DNA from: Saccoglossus kowalevskii
Taxonomy: Eukaryota; Hemichordata; Enteropneusta; Harrimaniidae
Reading direction: 5' to 3'
Length of the DNA: 30,895 bases
NCBI RefSeq assembly: GCF_000003605.2
Contig: NW_003137826.1
Span: 559,652-590,546 of the forward strand
A program made the translations under genes and the position numbers. The notes under the pieces were generated by a model, which was given only the letters and a program-made list of their open reading frames with translations, was not told where the DNA came from and did no database searches. Below are positions 20,548 to 30,895 of the stretch, one piece after another. How positions within the stretch are numbered: position 1 is the first letter of the stretch; each line of letters begins with the position of its first letter.

Positions 20548-21155
20548 ATCTCGCTGCCTCACACAGGGGAGTCATTTGACGTAGAACATCTCACTGCCTC
20601 ACACAGGGGAGTCATTTGACGTAGAACATCTCACTGCCTCACACAGGGGAGTCATTTGACGTAGAACATCTCACTGCCTCACACAGAGGAGTCATTTGAC
20701 GTAGAACATCTCACTGCCTCACACAGGGGAGTCATTTGACGTAGAACATCTCGCTGCCTCACGCAGGGGAGTCATTTGACGTAGAACATCTCGCTGCCTC
20801 ACACAGGGGAGTCATTTGACGTAGAACATCTCACTGCCTCACACAGGGGAGTCATTTGACGTAGAACATCTCACTGCCTCACACAGGGGAGTCATTTGAC
20901 GTAGAACATCTCACTGCCTCACACAGGGGAGTCATTTGACGTAGAACATCTCACTGCCTCACACAGGGGAGTCATTTGACGTAGAACATCTCGCTGCCTC
21001 ACACAGGGGAGTCATTTGACGTAGAACATCTCACTGCCTCACACAGGGGAGTCATTTGACGTAGCACATCTCGCTGCCTCACACAGGGGAGTCATTTGAC
21101 ATAGAACATCTCGCTGCCTCACACAGGGGAGTCATTTGACGTAGAACATCTCGCT
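20548..21155. repeat. 40-bp satellite, about 15 copies
   Basis: Fifteen full 40-bp units start at 20551 and then every 40 bp to 21111, with a partial unit at 21151. The unit is 'tc[a/g]ctgcctcacacagggg' followed by 'agtcatttgacgtagaacatc'. Copies are almost identical: an A/G choice at base 3 is the main variation, with single changes near 20687, 20763, 21065 and 21101. Each unit contains GTCATTTGAC (4-bp inverted arms) and TGACGTAG, which is close to a CRE half-site. No coding potential. Confidence 0.97.
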
Positions 21156-22445
21156 TGAGATATGCATGTCCCTGTCCACAGCTCCCGGGATCTTATCGTT
21201 TATCACATTCACGAAGTACAAGGCATGCTTTTAGTTTTTTTCGTAAAGAGGTTGCTTTTTGTATACACCCTTTCGATGAGACGAATTATGATAAGACTGT
21301 ATGTCATACAATTGTACTAGATGGTAATGATAAACTATTTGACTTCTACAGTCATCCTATTAGCGTATGTGCAAATTATAGGAATTATCTTATTTCTATA
21401 AACAGTAATGGAAATATAAGGATTATTACTGTCCTGTTGTCGGCAATCTTGACGTAATTGCAAAGTATAACAGCTTAATTGAGAATTTGTAACACTCTGT
21501 ACATGCACGGGGCGCTATTATGCTGTTCTTTTCGTGTGAAATGACATGATGAGCGTCTTCCGTCCCACCACCAGTTCCGCCAATTGTCGCCAAATTAGTC
21601 TTATTTTGACCTTTGTGCGTTTTTGGTTACTGAACATACTATTATCGCTTCTCTGATAAAAGACTATTGACACATTTTCAATCGGAAATGGTTATTTCAA
21701 GATCACTGAAAGTAGTTCGAAAATATTTAACTGTTGCCCGGTAATTGGACAAGGTTGGTTATTCGCAAGGTCTGTAAAGGAGTTCCCCCATTGTATGCCA
21801 TCACAGGGGAGCAGCCATGGAAATACAATTTTGTAAGTAAGTGTACATTGAGTGACAAATCGTTCAAATGTGTTGTGTGACAGGAGTGTACTACAATTGA
21901 CTGTGTTAGAACATCGATGGGACACTGCAAAGAACGAACTATGGAATGACTATATACGGCACAGTCACACATACTCAGTCGTGTCGAATTATATGTATTT
22001 TTGAATTGAAAAAAAAAATTATGGTCTCTCGAAATTCAAAACAGTTATCTGAACTGGGCCAAATAAAACAGTTGTTTGTAATTTGTTTAAAATTTCGGTA
22101 ACTTATTGGTTTGCGTACTCCTGATATTTGCAGTGTGGTAACCTCTATGCTTACGAAATACATTTAATTTCAGATTCACTGGACTTTAGGTTCACGGATG
22201 TGACAGGGAAACAACGAGTTCTACTGCTAATTTACGCTACTGCTAATGTTCATATTGATTTAATTTAGCGGATTTTACTTCTCAACAAAAATAGCGAAAT
22301 TAAAAACAAGCGAAATTAATGCGTTTACAGTACCCGTTTTATCAGTGTGAATTCGTCAAAATGCCATTATATTGTACACTGAGCCAATATATAAGGATTT
22401 TCGTGTGAAAGGTAGTTTTTAACTACTGGTCTTTTAAATACAGCC
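21156..22445. other. Unassigned stretch
   Basis: The frame at 21155-21457 (100 residues) begins at the satellite edge and has no recognisable domain. Near 22275-22333, 'agcgaaatta...agcgaaatta' followed by 'gcgtttacagta' resembles the tip and sub-terminal motifs of the 577-bp element at 6686-7262, but no matching opposite end was found. Confidence 0.35.
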
Positions 22446-22543
22446 ACGGCAACCATTTATGCCAATGGTTTCTACACGGCAACCATTTATGCCAATGGTT
22501 TCTACAGGGCAATCATTTATGCCAATGGTTTCTACAGGGCAAT
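22446..22543. repeat. 30-bp tandem repeat, 3.3 copies, with internal palindrome
   Basis: Units start at 22446, 22476 and 22506, with a partial copy at 22536. Each contains AACCATT-TATGCC-AATGGTT, a 7-bp-arm hairpin (in the third copy one arm reads AATCATT). Copies 1 and 2 are identical. Confidence 0.92.
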
Positions 22544-23338
22544 ATCTCATATTTCAAAATACAACACTATCTATGGATTATGTTATTGGACGATATTGTC
22601 TAGACTTCACGTATTACAAAGACAATTTTTGACCCGGTTATGATTTCAAAATCATACGAGTTTTGTGTTTCCTTAGTACCACTGATACTTAATACGTATA
22701 ATAGAATAGTGCTACACATGCTCAGTGACCTTTATATGTCACGGCGTACCGCTATGTACATCTGATATTGGTCTTCTATTATGATTTCCAAATAAGCAAC
22801 GATGTGTCAATACACTGGCGTGCATTCCACGATAATGATGTCAGTCACTTTTCCCACAATTCCCGGCCATTGGTGACCATTGCCGAGATTTATGCGTGTT
22901 AGCTCATGAGCGGAACAGATAATAAGGTTATTATGAGGAAATTCTGTAATAATGCAGAAGGTAATTTGAAAGAAAAATGTTAACTTATATATTGAAAACA
23001 TTAATCCTAGCATGCATAATTAATACCACCTGGTATGTGAATTGAGATTTTGTCTGACGCTGTTAGCTTTGACCTCGGAAAAGACAATGATTTACAATAG
23101 ACGATCAGAATTCATAGAATCGTAGGGCATATCTGGAAATGAAATTTGACATCTGAATAATTTAGACGACCATGTTTTAAAACTTAATTTGAAGCGCATC
23201 AAAAAAAGCTTCGTGATCATCTCCGGGTGAGACACAGACATTTGTAATCGGTATAATTCAAACATGATTATTGTGGTAGAATGAGGACCATTTTCTATAT
23301 CGACGGATGGTATGAAGAACATTGTCACTTTTAGACAG
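22544..23338. other. Unassigned stretch
   Basis: No supported gene. The frame at 22807-23013 (-) has no recognisable domain. Confidence 0.35.
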
Positions 23339-23437
23339 CAACATACATGATGTCGTGCCTTATTACTTCCTTTACACATGTCACAACATACATGATGTCG
23401 TGCCTTATTACTTCCTTTACACATGTCACAACATACA
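23339..23437. repeat. 45-bp tandem duplication, 2.2 copies
   Basis: Copies begin at 23339 and 23384 with 'caacatacatgatgtcgtgc', and a third truncated start lies at 23429. As 45 is a multiple of three, the overlapping frames on both strands show 15-residue repeats (minus: CCDMCKGSNKARHHV). These are a by-product of the duplication, not evidence for a protein. Confidence 0.92.
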
Positions 23438-24780
23438 CCGCCCATCAGATGAACTATACAATTGTGCCGTGTTCGAAACACACCCTGACATACGTTGTTT
23501 TCACTGCTGCCAAATGTTATTCGACGTCAAGAGTAGCTTATAAGTTTTTCCCCTGACGAGTGGACTCCTTCATCATCTTTTTTTTCAATGCATGTGTAAA
23601 ATTAAACCTTATGTTATGCTACTTGACTTGTATTCTGGGCAGTACCTCCAGATACATGTGTGGACAAAAATATTAATTTTGTGTATTGTTTTCCTATCGC
23701 CAAACCATATTGCTCCATCTGTTATTCTCTTCCGCCTTTCTGTAAATGCTAATGGTCTCATTGTTAGTGTCCGGTATCTAAATAGCACTACTTATTACAC
23801 TCAGTCGCGAGTATAACGCAATCTACCAACATCACAAGTATATTCGCACAGAATGAACTTAAATATATTGGAATACATTTCATTTATTTTGATATACTCT
23901 ATTGGCTGACACATTGATTGTTACGTCTCAAAACAGTTTAACCAAATCCAAGTCTTGTGCCGGCTATGTCGTGTATATTTCTTTATTCCAATGTTTACGA
24001 AAGACATACTTTACAATCCACGTGCAAGTACATGTAAAATATTTATCGCTGTTTTTAAAAACAAAGCAAACAAATAGTCACACAGGCATAAATACACCGG
24101 TAATCGGAAATGAATTCAACGCGTGTTTGGGTCGAAGTCATGTGTATATAGAATATGTACGTCATGTGACGAAGACGAGGTATATAATCACCAGTGGATT
24201 AGATGTCTGCCAAGCAGGACATTCAATAACTTAAACGAGCGCAAGAATCTTTCCCGTGTTGTTTACAACAAGTTGCACGATAGTTTGTATAGTCAACATT
24301 ACAATATTTATTTTCCATTGATTCTGTGTGTGTGGTTGACTAGTTGTTTTGTAACTCGTCTTGATCAGACAAATTGTCTTGTATACGTTTGTTCAACATT
24401 GTCCCGATGATACTGTTATGTAGACATAGTCACCCATACGTGATATCGAAACTGTCACTTCACTGTCATGTGACCATTAATTTTGGACTACGTCATACTC
24501 ATATCATATTCGAAAGCAAATAGCATTACGTTGACCATTTTGCTATTATTTGACCATATCGTCTACTTGTTAAAAAAAAAAGTATCATACTACGCCATGC
24601 AAACAATGGGTAAGCAACCGGTAAGAACGAATACACGTGCACTGCATTCATGCAAAACACGGTAAACGCCATCGGACTGATATTATAGCATGCCCCATTT
24701 GGCAAATAGGGAAGTTCGATTCTCTACATGAAACGAACACGGATATTGCTGGAATATTACGCTGTGGATTCTTTGACATC
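23438..24780. other. Unassigned stretch with overlapping + frames
   Basis: Frames at 23592-23816, 23902-24234 and 24123-24410 overlap. The last contains CVYRICTSCDEDEVYNHQW, with a CxxC pair, then a hydrophobic segment YFPLILCVWLTSCFV. I do not recognise it; its length is within what chance gives in AT-rich DNA, and no splice or promoter context supports it. Confidence 0.3.
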
Positions 24781-25080
24781 GGTCTTGAGATTATTTGTTT
24801 GGGTGTCATTCCCTGGCACCGGTGTAATGAAAATGAGTGTGCCTCGTGTATTACTACTTATACCCTGAAGTCCTTTGGGTGACTGAATCTTTTCACTAAA
24901 TGCCTCGCTCTGGCCCAGTAAAAAATGTGTGTGGCTGGATTATTTCACTTTAGATACCCTAAAACTGGTCCAGTGAAAATAGGTGTAGATGGACTATTTC
25001 CCTGACACTGGCCTTGTAGTTATTTGGGTGGCAAAATCATTTCAGTACTGATATCCTAACACGTGTCTAGTGGATACCCC
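24781..25080. repeat. Degenerate short tandem repeat
   Basis: Phrases of the type 'ctgg[ct]ccagt[ga]aaaa...gtgt[ga]g.tgga.tatttc' recur near 24911, 24966 and 25009, with a looser copy around 24786-24845. Spacing is about 43-55 bp. Copies are strongly diverged. Confidence 0.4.
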
Positions 25081-26130
25081 GACACTTCTCTCCTTGTTTA
25101 AATATGATTGTGTGTATATTGTCTCATACAATATATATTATGCTCTATTTACTAAATTCCTTGCGGTCAGTTTGTAGACATTTTACCAATATGTCGCAAT
25201 ACAACCGTCTTATGTGTATATACGTTGATTTGGATCTAATGAATATAAAGGTTGCTAAGTACATTGTAGTAGTAATTGAAACTGTTAGTTTTAAATATGA
25301 TCAAAAAAACATGTAACCCAAAGTCATTATATAATTTCCAAAATAAGGCAACTGGCATTGCTTTTTTTCTGCATCACCCATGAGAAGAATGTATAACATG
25401 TTTCTATTTTGAAAAGTAAGACCGTGGCAGTGGTGAATATTTAAACAAATATTTTGCGTTATGGCATCAGACTGTCAGTACAAGGAATATCGAGTTTGTC
25501 CCTCAATCCATTCGAACAACGATGATCAGAATGAAATAAAGGGAACGTGGCCATCGATGCATTGTAAATTGACAACCTAATTATGTCTACGGGATATAAA
25601 TATGCTAGTATTCGTAGTTAATAAAGGAGGTTTAATAAAATGCTAATTATTTTAATTGTCCATGTTTCTGCACGCACCGCTGAAAATGAGCACGACCAGT
25701 TGAATTAATTAGCAGTGAAGCCAATAATGCATACAGTTTAAAAAACGATTATCTGAAATATTTTACTCGTATTTATCAATATTTGTCACTGAATCGGTAA
25801 CTCTGAGTTGTATAAATGTAACTAATATGTAAAGTAAAGCCATGAATGAAATCAACATGAACAGAAGAGAACACGTTCTGATACTCCTCATGCTTCATTG
25901 CAAAAATTAAATTATACTGGGACTAAAAATAGCTTTTGACGAACTACTAAAATTCATAAACATGCAATAACCTGACAGACAATGCTGCCAGACCGTAGCA
26001 CGCGTACCCACTCTCAATATGTTTACATTGCTGTATGAGCAGATGTTAAATATATGCGATGATGACATCGTCGAATTTACCACATGCGTCTGCGACCGAC
26101 ATTGCCCTCTCATAATATAAAGAAACATCA
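25081..26130. other. Unassigned AT-rich stretch
   Basis: No supported gene. The frame at 25104-25316 (+) is low-complexity and has no recognisable domain. Confidence 0.35.
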
Positions 26131-26300
26131 ATCATGAAATGTAGTCGCTGTTTCCTAGAACGCTAGGCCCGGGTTCAAATTCTATCGTGGGGGGGGGGGG
26201 TGTTGAACACCACCAAGACATCGTCCATTCCAAACCTAGGTGAATGTGATATAGAGACAATGGGGACATAATGACCAGTGTACACTGGGCGAGTTTGATA
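26131..26300 (+). other. Possible SINE remnant with B-box and G12 run
   Basis: GGTTCAAATTC at 26172-26182 fits the tRNA B-box. It is preceded by 'ctaggccc' and followed by a run of 12 G (26189-26200), then 'tgttgaacaccaccaagacatcgtcc...'. No A-box or cloverleaf can be drawn with confidence, so it is not a tRNA gene. A tRNA-derived SINE is one possibility. Confidence 0.25.
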
Positions 26301-28321
26301 CAGGCAGCCAGCCGAGATTCAGATGCATCTTTGGCGGAACCTTGGTGCTTGTTTTCGACCAGAACTGCTTGTCATCAGTTTAGCGCTTGGAATTGCCATG
26401 ATACTATTATGACAGAAAGATGGTCTCACAGTCTTGTCATTTAGTTCAAAACAAAGAAAAACGATTTCTTTGCAAACATGTACAATATATCCTGCTAGTA
26501 CTTTCATAAAACCGTCAGGAGATATTAATGTCTGAAGTTGTACACGAACCGGCGTTTTATTATGGCGTCTGGAATCTGGCATAATTGGAAAAAAATGAAT
26601 TGAAACGAATGATTTTCCGTTTGGAAATCATATACACCTAGAACAGTAAAAAATAATAATGTAACAAGTGTTTCATTTGATTATGGCTGTTATTAAGACA
26701 ACTGTTTTGCGGCCAGTATGAGCATCTATACTGTAATAAATGGCGTACGAAAAAAACTATACAAACATCGAATCATTCACTGACATTTGATTTGTTAGTT
26801 TAACCAGCAGAACAAAAATCATGAATAGTACAACGCGTCGGTGAGTTTATATGCTCATATTGTCCACGTTCAAATTACGAGATTTGATTGTCGACTAACG
26901 CAAGACAACTTGCAGCAATTGTGCTGTGTGAACAAAGCTGCTCATTTAAGAACTACACAGACTCTGAGACATTTGTACCAATTTACTTTTATTCTTCCAT
27001 GCTAGCCATCGGCAGTTTGTTTGCACCTAATACATCGGAAAATAAGGATCACTGGATTGGAGAGGAATACGCCAAACGGCAATCAACGCCTTACATATAT
27101 GCAGCAGAGCATAGGTCCTCACATTAGGGTCATAAAAACGGAAACTGTATTTGTTTTACAAGAGTATATTTAGCTCGGTACGGTATTTTTTTTTTAAAAA
27201 AAAAAACATTTTTTTTAAATAATATGAAGTATAAACAGTAATATGTGTTTGGTTGATGAAAAACAAATACGTCATTACGAATAATTTGCGTTTCTAATTT
27301 TTCTACCGGTGGGGGTAAGTTATTAACAAGCAACAGCAATTGGCATCACCCCTGTGTGATTGTATAGGCTTATTGGGGCATATGCCTTCATCATAGGCTC
27401 TTATTTCGCGGAGAAAGACTTATTGAACCGATGGAAGAATGATCAATTTTATATGATTAGCCTACGGCCAAACACTGGCAATCTTGCTTGATTGTGATAA
27501 GCGGAGACATTCGTCATACCACCAACGATTGTATGGGAATCATTGTTGCACGAATGCCCGTAATACGCTGCCCCCGATAATGGTCTATTGTTCGTCAAAT
27601 ATTTGCTCCATCTTCTTATCTATCCAAGTGAAATCAAGTCCTAGTGCTTATTTTAATTTCATCAGCTAACCATACTACCAGTCGTTTCTAAGCAACTCAC
27701 TGTACACCGAATACTGAAGAGCGCACCAGTAACAAACACAAATATATGGGCACCCGTATACACGAACGTTATGAGAGTCTTCCATTTCGATGACACCCTT
27801 CCACGCATTGTTTCAAACACACAATATCATTTTTAAAATATTTATCGCTATATTCATTAGATATCACGAAGGAAGAAACATCATTCATATACTCTCATCT
27901 TAATGTTTATTGCACATCACAGTATACGTCGCACATGACCACCGAACTCGATATGATATGGCACGGATATCCATCTATACTCGTTGGATCACGATCGAGA
28001 ATTATTTGACAAAGCAATTTCATTAGTTCGCTATTAATAGGATTTTTGTCGAGGAGTCACCGTTTTAAACCCATTTGACAAATTGTTTTAATGTTTAACC
28101 TCTTGCCCAGCGGCTAACGTCCGTGACGATAGAGGGTCGTATTGTGTGATACGAAGTCTCGCTAAATGACAAATTGTTTCGTTGCTTTCAGCAATAGTTG
28201 CTATGGACTTTAATAGCTGTGTACTATCTATCTCTGCCACAGGTTAAACACCAATTTTGATACTGAACTGAGCCGATTACTGAATTGCTTCTTATTTTGC
28301 GGATACGGCTGGATAAAACTC
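26301..28321. other. Unassigned stretch
   Basis: Frames at 26319-26582 (-), 26888-27127 (+), 27130-27339 (-) and 27484-27669 (+) have no recognisable domains. A T10A11 run lies at 27186-27206 and a small hairpin TCGTAT...ATACGA near 28138-28155. No gene is supported. Confidence 0.35.
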
Positions 28322-28572
28322 AATGTGATCATCACATCACACCACAAGGAAACATAACACCACACCACATCATGGTACAACACCACAAGGCAACACAGCA
28401 CCACACCACATCATGGTACAACAGCACAGCACATCACACCGCAAGGAAACATAACACCACACCACATCATAGTACAACACTACTACAAGGCAACACAGCA
28501 ACACACCACATCACGGTACAACACCACAGCACAGTACAACAACACAGTACAGCACTACAGTACAGCAAACAC
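28322..28572. repeat. CA-rich ~41-bp tandem repeat
   Basis: Units with 'caccacaagg[ac]aacata/cagca' and 'ccacaccacatcatggtacaa' start at 28340 and 28381 (41 bp each), with two longer, diverged copies after them. The far end degenerates into 'cagcacagtacaacaacac' words. The open frame here is rich in H and T and reflects the repeat. Confidence 0.85.
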
Positions 28573-30895
28573 CATATACATCATATACATCACTACACAT
28601 AGCAAACCATCTCAGCCCGTGCATCATATACAACACTACACATAGCAAACCATCTCAACCAATGCATCATATACATCACTACACATAGCAAACCATCTCA
28701 ACCTGTGCATCATATACATCACTATACATAGCAAACCATCCCAAACAATGCATCATATACATCACTACACATAGCAAACCATCTCAGCCTGTGCATCAGA
28801 TAAGTCACTAGACATAGCAAACCATCTCAGCCTGTGCATCATATACATCACTATACATAGCAAACCATCCCAAACAATGCATCATATACATCACTACACA
28901 TAGCAAACCATCTCAGCCTGTGCATCAGATAAGTCACCAGACATAGCAAACCATTCCAGTCAATGCATCATATACATCACTACACATAGCAAACCATCTC
29001 AGCGCATGCATCATATACATCACTACACATAGCAAACATCTCAGCCAATGCATCATATAAATCACTACACATAGCAAACATCTCAGCTAATGCCTCATAT
29101 ACATCACTACACATAGCAAACCATCTCAGCCCATGCATCATATACATCACTACACATAGCAAACCATCTCAGCGCATGCATCATATACATCACTACACAT
29201 AACAAACCATCTCAGCCCATGCATCATATACATCACTACACATAGCAAACCATCTCAGCGCATGCATCATATACATCACTACACATAGCAAACCATCCCA
29301 GACAATGCATCATATAAGTCACTAGACATAGCAAACCATCCCAGACAATGCATCATATACATCACTACACATGGCAAACCATCTCAGCCTGTGCATTATA
29401 TAAGTCACTAGACATAGCAAACCATCACAGCCCATGCATCATATACATTACTACACATAGCAAACCATCCCAAACAATGCATCATATACATCACTACACA
29501 TAGCAAACCATCTCAGCCTGTGCATCATATAAGTCACTACACATAGCAAACCATCTCAGCCCATGCATCATATACATCACTACACATAGCAAACCATCTC
29601 AGCCTGTGAATCATATAAGTCACTACACATAGCAAACCATCTCAGCCCATGCATCATATACATCACTACACATAGCAAACCATCTCAGCCTGTGCATCAT
29701 ATAAGTCACTACACATAGCAAACCATCTCAGCCCATGCATCATATAAGTCACTACACATAGCAAACCATCTCAGCCCATGCATCATATACATCACTACAC
29801 ATAGCAAACCATCTCAGCCCATGCATCATATACATCACTACACATAGCAAACCATCTCAGCCCATGCACCATATACATCACTACACATAGCAAACCATCT
29901 CAGCGCATGCATCATATACATCACTACACATAACAAACCATCTCAGCCCATGCATCATATACATCACTACACATAGCAAACCATCTCAGCGCATGCATCA
30001 TATACATCACTACACATAGCAAACCATCCTAGACAATGCATCATATAAGTCACTAGACATAGCAAACCATCCCAAACAATTCATCATATACATCACTACA
30101 CATAGCAAACCATCTCAGCCTGTGCATCATATAAGTCACTAGACATAGCAAACCATCTCAGCCCATGCATCATATACATCACTACACATAGCAAACCATC
30201 CCAAACAATGCATCATATACATCACTACACATAGCAAACCATCTCAGCCTGTGCATCATATAAGTCACTAGACATAGCAAACCATCTCAGCCCATGCATC
30301 ATATACATCACTACACATAGCAAACTATATCAGCCCATGCATCATATACATCACTACACATAGCAAACCATCTCAGCCCATGTATCATATACATCACTAC
30401 ACATAGCAAACCATCTCAGCCCATGCATCATATACATCACTACACACAGCAAACCATCTCAGCCCATGCATCATATACATCACTACACATAGCATACCAT
30501 CTCAGCCCATGCATCATATAATCACTACACATAGCAAACCATCTCAGCCCATGCATCATATACATCACTACACATAGCAAACCATCTCAGCCTGTGCATC
30601 ATATGCAACACTACACATAGCAAACCATCTCAGCCTGTGCATCATATACATCACTACACATAGCAAACCATCTCAGCCAGAGCGTCAAATACATCACTAT
30701 ACATAGCAAACCATCTCAACCCATGTATCATATACATCACTATCCATAGCAAACCATCTCAACCCATGTATCATATACATCACTACACATAGCAAACCAT
30801 CTCAACCCATGTATCATATACATCACTACACATAGCAAACCATCTTAACCCATGTATCATATACATCACTATCCATAGCAAACCATCTCAACCAT
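28573..30895. repeat. 43-bp satellite array, about 54 copies, open at window end
   Basis: The basic unit is 'catcatatacatcactacac' followed by 'atagcaaaccatctcagcccatg'. It repeats to the last base of the window, so the true array is longer. Variant types recur: ends in cccatg, cctgtg, cgcatg or c[ag]aacaatg-like, and 'taagtcactagac' in place of 'tacatcactacac'. Two units near 29030-29090 and one near 30520 are 1 bp short. Unit types are arranged in repeating groups (see findings). No coding potential and no spacers. Confidence 0.97.

Noticed and set aside
20548..21155. CRISPR-like regular repeats
   Set aside because: The whole 40-bp unit is conserved, leaving no variable spacer.
23092..23481. 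129-residue minus frame with repeated CCDMCKGSNKARHHV
   Set aside because: The peptide repeat comes from a 45-bp duplication that keeps frame on both strands; overlapping + frames are equally open and there is no family match.
24123..24410. 95-residue + frame with CxxC and a hydrophobic stretch
   Set aside because: No recognised family, overlaps another open frame, and its length is plausible by chance.
26888..27127. 79-residue + frame (…FVPIYFYSSMLAIGSLF…)
   Set aside because: Looks protein-like in places but has no recognised domain and no splice or promoter context.
28285..29162. Open frames in the CA-rich and 43-bp arrays (H/T-rich + frame; repeated MCSDVYDA-like minus frame)
   Set aside because: They are translations of tandem repeats; units of 41 and 43 bp do not keep frame, and no start, splice or domain context exists.
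28573..30895. CRISPR array
   Set aside because: Units abut with no unique spacers, and the context is eukaryotic.

Overview
This window looks like nuclear DNA from an animal, most likely a marine invertebrate. The evidence is a protein-coding gene split by spliceosomal introns (GT...AG junctions), AT-rich non-coding DNA, several families of short interspersed and tandem repeats, and long satellite arrays. The species cannot be named from the sequence. Repeat textures such as ...TAGAGGGCGC..., TTAA-flanked short inverted-repeat elements and runs of 'gatatctcaag...aaacttggtacata' are, from general familiarity, typical of invertebrate genomes, but I could not search for them.

Gene content is low. 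The one confident gene is the 3' part of a GEMIN2 (SIP1) orthologue on the + strand, in four exons: 531-680, 966-1133, 2035-2214 and 4479-4598 (stop at 4596-4598). Together they encode 205 residues. The N-terminal exon(s) lie upstream of the window. All four exons are multiples of three with phase-0 junctions. The 3' splice site of the first visible exon is the last unit of a nine-copy 32-bp minisatellite (262-532), and eight of the nine copies carry an acceptor-like AG.

Region by region: 1-4598 is GEMIN2, whose last intron is packed with tandem repeats and one TTAA-flanked MITE. 4599-5950 is the probable 3' UTR. 6440-8000 holds two inverted-repeat elements and 'CCATAGAGGGCGC' repeats. 8200-14500 contains decayed retroelement debris; the clearest piece is a minus-strand reverse transcriptase fragment at 8637-8795. 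14500-19500 is mostly unassigned, with a diverged MITE relative at 18878-18940. 19390-19900 has a 27-bp hairpin flanked by 7-bp direct repeats and a cluster of repeated short motifs. 20548-21155 is a very homogeneous 40-bp satellite. 21155-28300 is mostly unassigned, with small tandem repeats. 28320-30895 is a CA-rich repeat followed by a 43-bp satellite of about 54 copies that runs off the window end and shows higher-order structure.

Most open reading frames outside GEMIN2 are short, overlap on both strands or lie in repeats, and look like chance frames. I see no operon, CRISPR array, rRNA or convincing tRNA gene. I did not find a clearly new multi-gene system. The most unusual features are the splice-acceptor minisatellite at GEMIN2 and the organised satellite arrays.
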